32,634 nucleotides of DNA. It comes from Enterobacteriaceae bacterium. Its GTDB lineage: Bacteria > Pseudomonadota > Gammaproteobacteria > Enterobacterales > Enterobacteriaceae. Under the pieces are notes generated by a model. The model was given only the letters and a program-made list of their open reading frames with translations. It did no database searches and had not been told where the DNA came from. The position numbers were made by a program, and so were the translations under genes. Shown here one piece after another: positions 30,640-32,634 of the stretch. The stretch spans positions 1-32,634 of the forward strand of contig JAISKF010000038.1 of assembly GCA_031261005.1 (NCBI GenBank), written 5' to 3'. Each line of letters starts with the position of its first letter. Position 1 is the first letter of the stretch.

Positions 30640-30715
30640 GCCCGGATAGCTCAGTCGGTAGAGCAGGGGATTGAAAATCCCCGTGTCCTTGGTTCGATTC
30701 CGAGTCCGGGCACCA
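30640..30715 (+). tRNA. tRNA-Phe (anticodon GAA)
   Basis: 76 bases including an encoded CCA. The acceptor arm GCCCGGA/TCCGGGC pairs perfectly, the D-arm contains AGCTCAGTCGGTAGAGC, the anticodon loop has GAA at 30673-30675 within TTGAAAA, and the T-arm has GGTTCGATTCC. As far as I can judge it is identical to E. coli tRNA-Phe. Its 3' end is a frequent integration site for P4-type integrases, and an integrase remnant follows. Confidence 0.97.
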
Positions 30716-30817
30716 CTTCAACTTCTCTTTATGTCCATAGATTTCTACAATCCCATTATAAATCATAGTAGTTACCTCAACTTCATTATCTTGACGTATA
30801 GTTGCGTCTATTGAAAG

Positions 30818-30878
30818 CTATACACAATAATGTATAAGAATGTGTATAGAACCCGTTCAATGGAAATTTCTATACACA
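30818..30878. promoter_or_regulatory. Repeated CTATACACA sites before the integrase remnant
   Basis: CTATACACA at 30818-30826 and 30870-30878, with its inverse TGTGTATAG at 30841-30849. The last copy runs into the integrase start codon. Such repeats may be integrase arm-binding or autoregulatory sites; this is inference from position. Confidence 0.5.
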
Positions 30879-31184
30879 TGGCGCTTACAGATATTCAGAT
30901 AAGAAATGCGAAGCCTAAAGAGAAAGCCTAAGATGATTTCTTTTGGGACTTACCCTGATGTATCTTTGCTTTCAGCCCGCCAGAGAAGAACAGACGTCAG
31001 AACGTTAATAGCTGATGGCGCTAATCCAAGTGAAGTTAGAAGAGCTGAAAAGTTAGAACAAAAAGCCACAGCAACAAATACCTTTAAGTTAGTCGCGAGT
31101 GAATGGCATCAGCATAAAGTTAATCGTTGGACTGCGGGTTATGCGTCCGACATTTGGGAGGGGCTAGAGAACCCTCTCCATTAA
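30878..31184 (+). pseudogene. P4-type tyrosine integrase, decayed N-terminal fragment
   Basis: The ATG at 30878 starts MALTDIQIRNAKPKEKA, the typical P4-integrase N-terminus, then meets a stop. The sequence resumes in another frame as KMISFGTYPDVSLLSARQRRTDVRTLIADGANPSE, the next part of the arm-binding domain, so about 30-40 codons (the region with the usual DGGGLYLLV motif) are deleted with a frame change. The repeat AAGCCTAA flanks the junction (about 30911-30932). The fragment continues to FKLVASEWHQHKVNRWTAGYASDIWEGLEN, the start of the core-binding domain, and ends against epmA; the whole catalytic domain is missing. It marks an old integration at tRNA-Phe whose cargo is gone. Confidence 0.87.
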
Positions 31185-32158
31185 GCCCGATCAACAGTAA
31201 ATGCCATGACTTCACCGATAGACTGCGCTTCAAGGGCGATCATAATCAGGCGATCAATACCGAGTGCCACACCGGAGCAATCCGGCAAACCTGATTCCAG
31301 TGCAGCAAGAAAGTTCTCATCAATCGGATTAACCGGCAAGCCGCGCACAGCGCGTTTGCGGTTTTCCTGCTCGAAACGCTGACGCTGTTCACCCGCATTA
31401 GTTAACTCATGAAAGCCATTCGCCAGTTCCACGCCTTTGAAATAAACCTCAAAACGTTCTGCCACGCGGTTATCTTCACTGCTAATTTCCGCCAATGCTG
31501 CTTGCGACGCAGGGAAATGATAAACAAAAGTGGGTTTTTCCAACCCAATATGCGGCTCGATACCAAAAGCAAACAGCATTTGCAGCAAGGTATCTCGATC
31601 TTCTTCGCGGTTGGCTAGCTCTTCCATATCTAACTTAGCGGCGGCGGCACGCAATTGCGTTTTATCGGCAACTAAAGGATCAAGCTCCAGATGACGGATA
31701 AAAATCTGCTGATAGGAAACAACCTCGCTGGCTTCACAGTCCAGAATTTGCTGGAGCAAATCATCAACTTCATTCATCAAATCATACATATCAAATGCAG
31801 GGCGATACCATTCCAGCATGGTGAACTCAGGATTATGGAAACGACCGGCTTCTTCGTTGCGGAAACTTTTACCCATCTGATAAATCGGTCCGCTGCCCGC
31901 CGCTAACAGGCGCTTCATGTGAAATTCAGGGCTAGTCATTAAAAATAGGGTGAGACCATCAGCCGCGCCGGGACCAACAAAACGGGTTTGGAAAGGAAAG
32001 AGATTAAGATCGGTTCCTGTTGCCTGACTCATCGCTGGCGTATCCACTTCGAGGACACCGCGTTCAGCGAAAAAATGCCTGATTTGACTAATAATTTTTG
32101 CGCGTTTTAATAATTTTTCAATCGAAGCGCCAGGCTGCCAATTTGCCACATCGCTCAT
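31181..32158 (-). CDS. epmA: Elongation factor P-(R)-beta-lysine ligase EpmA
   Basis: EpmA (GenX/PoxA/YjeA), a class II lysyl-tRNA-synthetase-like enzyme, attaches beta-lysine to a conserved lysine of EF-P, which helps ribosomes through proline runs. It has 325 residues, the E. coli length. It lacks an anticodon-binding domain and shows class II motifs: [69 protein letters not shown] (motif 2 region) and [20 protein letters not shown] (motif 3). It is divergent from frdA, as in E. coli. Its last 4 bp overlap the end of the integrase remnant, so the deletion stopped exactly at this gene. Confidence 0.96.
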   Translation of the reverse strand: MSDVANWQPGASIEKLLKRAKIISQIRHFFAERGVLEVDTPAMSQATGTDLNLFPFQTRFVGPGAADGLTLFLMTSPEFHMKRLLAAGSGPIYQMGKSFRNEEAGRFHNPEFTMLEWYRPAFDMYDLMNEVDDLLQQILDCEASEVVSYQQIFIRHLELDPLVADKTQLRAAAAKLDMEELANREEDRDTLLQMLFAFGIEPHIGLEKPTFVYHFPASQAALAEISSEDNRVAERFEVYFKGVELANGFHELTNAGEQRQRFEQENRKRAVRGLPVNPIDENFLAALESGLPDCSGVALGIDRLIMIALEAQSIGEVMAFTVDRA

Positions 32159-32543
32159 TTTTTCTACTCCACACTTAAATTTGTTCAGAAGTCTACTCGT
32201 ATCTCATCAGCCAGACAAATATCCGCCACAATTTGTGGTTTTTGGTGCTGTAAAAAGCACCCAACCATCTTTATCAACAATTATTTAATATGTTGATCAC
32301 ATTTTATTAATATAAATCTTCATCAAAAAAAGTAATTGATTATGATCTATAAACACTAAAAAAATCGATCACGTCAATATACGACTACATAATAGTAGGT
32401 AGAGTAAGCGCCCAATACTAGGATCGCCGACATACCTGGCGGTTATTAAGGTGAATCGCAGATAAATTCAGTCTGTGATGTCGCGATAACACTCTGGTAT
32501 GAAACAATTTTTTATACTTAAACTGGAATAATGGAGGAATGCA
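32159..32543. promoter_or_regulatory. epmA-frdA divergent control region
   Basis: 385 bp. TTGATTATGATCTA (32336-32349) matches the FNR consensus TTGAT-N4-ATCAA with one change. AAATCGATCACGTCAA (32362-32377) closely resembles the FNR region I recall from E. coli frdA. Both are placed for anaerobic activation of frdA. A hairpin GGTGCT/AGCACC occurs near 32245-32263 without a T run. Confidence 0.55.
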
Positions 32544-32634
32544 GTGCAAACCTTTAACGCAGACATTGCTATCATCGGGGCGGGCGGCGGCGGACTTCGC
32601 GCTGCCATCGCGGCGGCTGAAGCAAATCCCAACA
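32544..32634 (+). CDS. frdA: Fumarate reductase flavoprotein subunit, 5' end only
   Basis: The first 30 codons, cut by the window end. GTG start (as in E. coli frdA) with GGAGG upstream; the product begins MQTFNADIAIIGAGGGGLRA, the FAD-binding dinucleotide fold of FrdA. FrdA reduces fumarate to succinate in anaerobic respiration, using the fumarate that AspA and DcuA provide. The rest of frdABCD lies outside the window. Confidence 0.93.
   Translation, partial: MQTFNADIAIIGAGGGGLRAAIAAAEANPN

Overview
The window reads as chromosomal DNA of an Enterobacterales gammaproteobacterium. The tRNA-Phe looks identical to the Escherichia coli one, and YidC, RnpA, DnaA, DnaN, RecF, GyrB, GroEL, AspA, DcuA, DsbD and EpmA are close to E. 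coli in length and motifs. Gene order differs from E. coli, spacers are very AT-rich, and a palindromic repeat family is scattered through them. I would guess a deep Enterobacterales lineage (for example Budviciaceae-like), but this is only an impression. No database search was possible.

Layout. (1) 198-9654: the replication block yidC-yidD-rnpA-rpmH (minus strand), facing away from dnaA-dnaN-recF-gyrB (plus strand). The 990-bp divergent spacer holds a DnaA box and a dense GATC cluster. (2) 9786-13172, all minus strand: a dinJ/yafQ-type toxin-antitoxin pair, then fdhF (formate dehydrogenase H, with an in-frame UGA selenocysteine codon and SECIS hairpin) and the ferredoxin-like hydN. (3) 13649-17420: an autotransporter gene with only signal peptide, linker and barrel; the adenine permease adeP; a YieE-type phosphopantetheinyl transferase. 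(4) 17736-20470, minus strand: groS-groL with a heat-shock promoter, and fxsA. (5) 21095-24853: a three-gene microcin locus lying between fxsA and aspA, which are neighbours in E. coli. It has a 75-aa double-glycine-type precursor, a CvaA-type adaptor and a CvaB-type peptidase/ABC exporter. (6) 25561-30437: aspA, preceded by a CRP palindrome, a 12-codon leader ORF and a terminator-like hairpin; then dcuA and dsbD. (7) 30640-32634: tRNA-Phe with a decayed P4-type integrase, epmA, and the first 91 bp of frdA.

How the genes work together. AspA makes fumarate from aspartate, DcuA exchanges aspartate and fumarate for succinate, and fumarate reductase (frdA) uses fumarate as electron acceptor; FdhF/HydN handle formate. 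The window is therefore rich in anaerobic metabolism. The microcin locus is the most likely undescribed system: its exporter is clearly microcin V-like, but the precursor core has no cysteine, I do not recognise it, and no immunity gene is visible. Other points of interest are the MITE-like repeat family with long terminal inverted repeats, the attenuator-like aspA leader and the passenger-less autotransporter.
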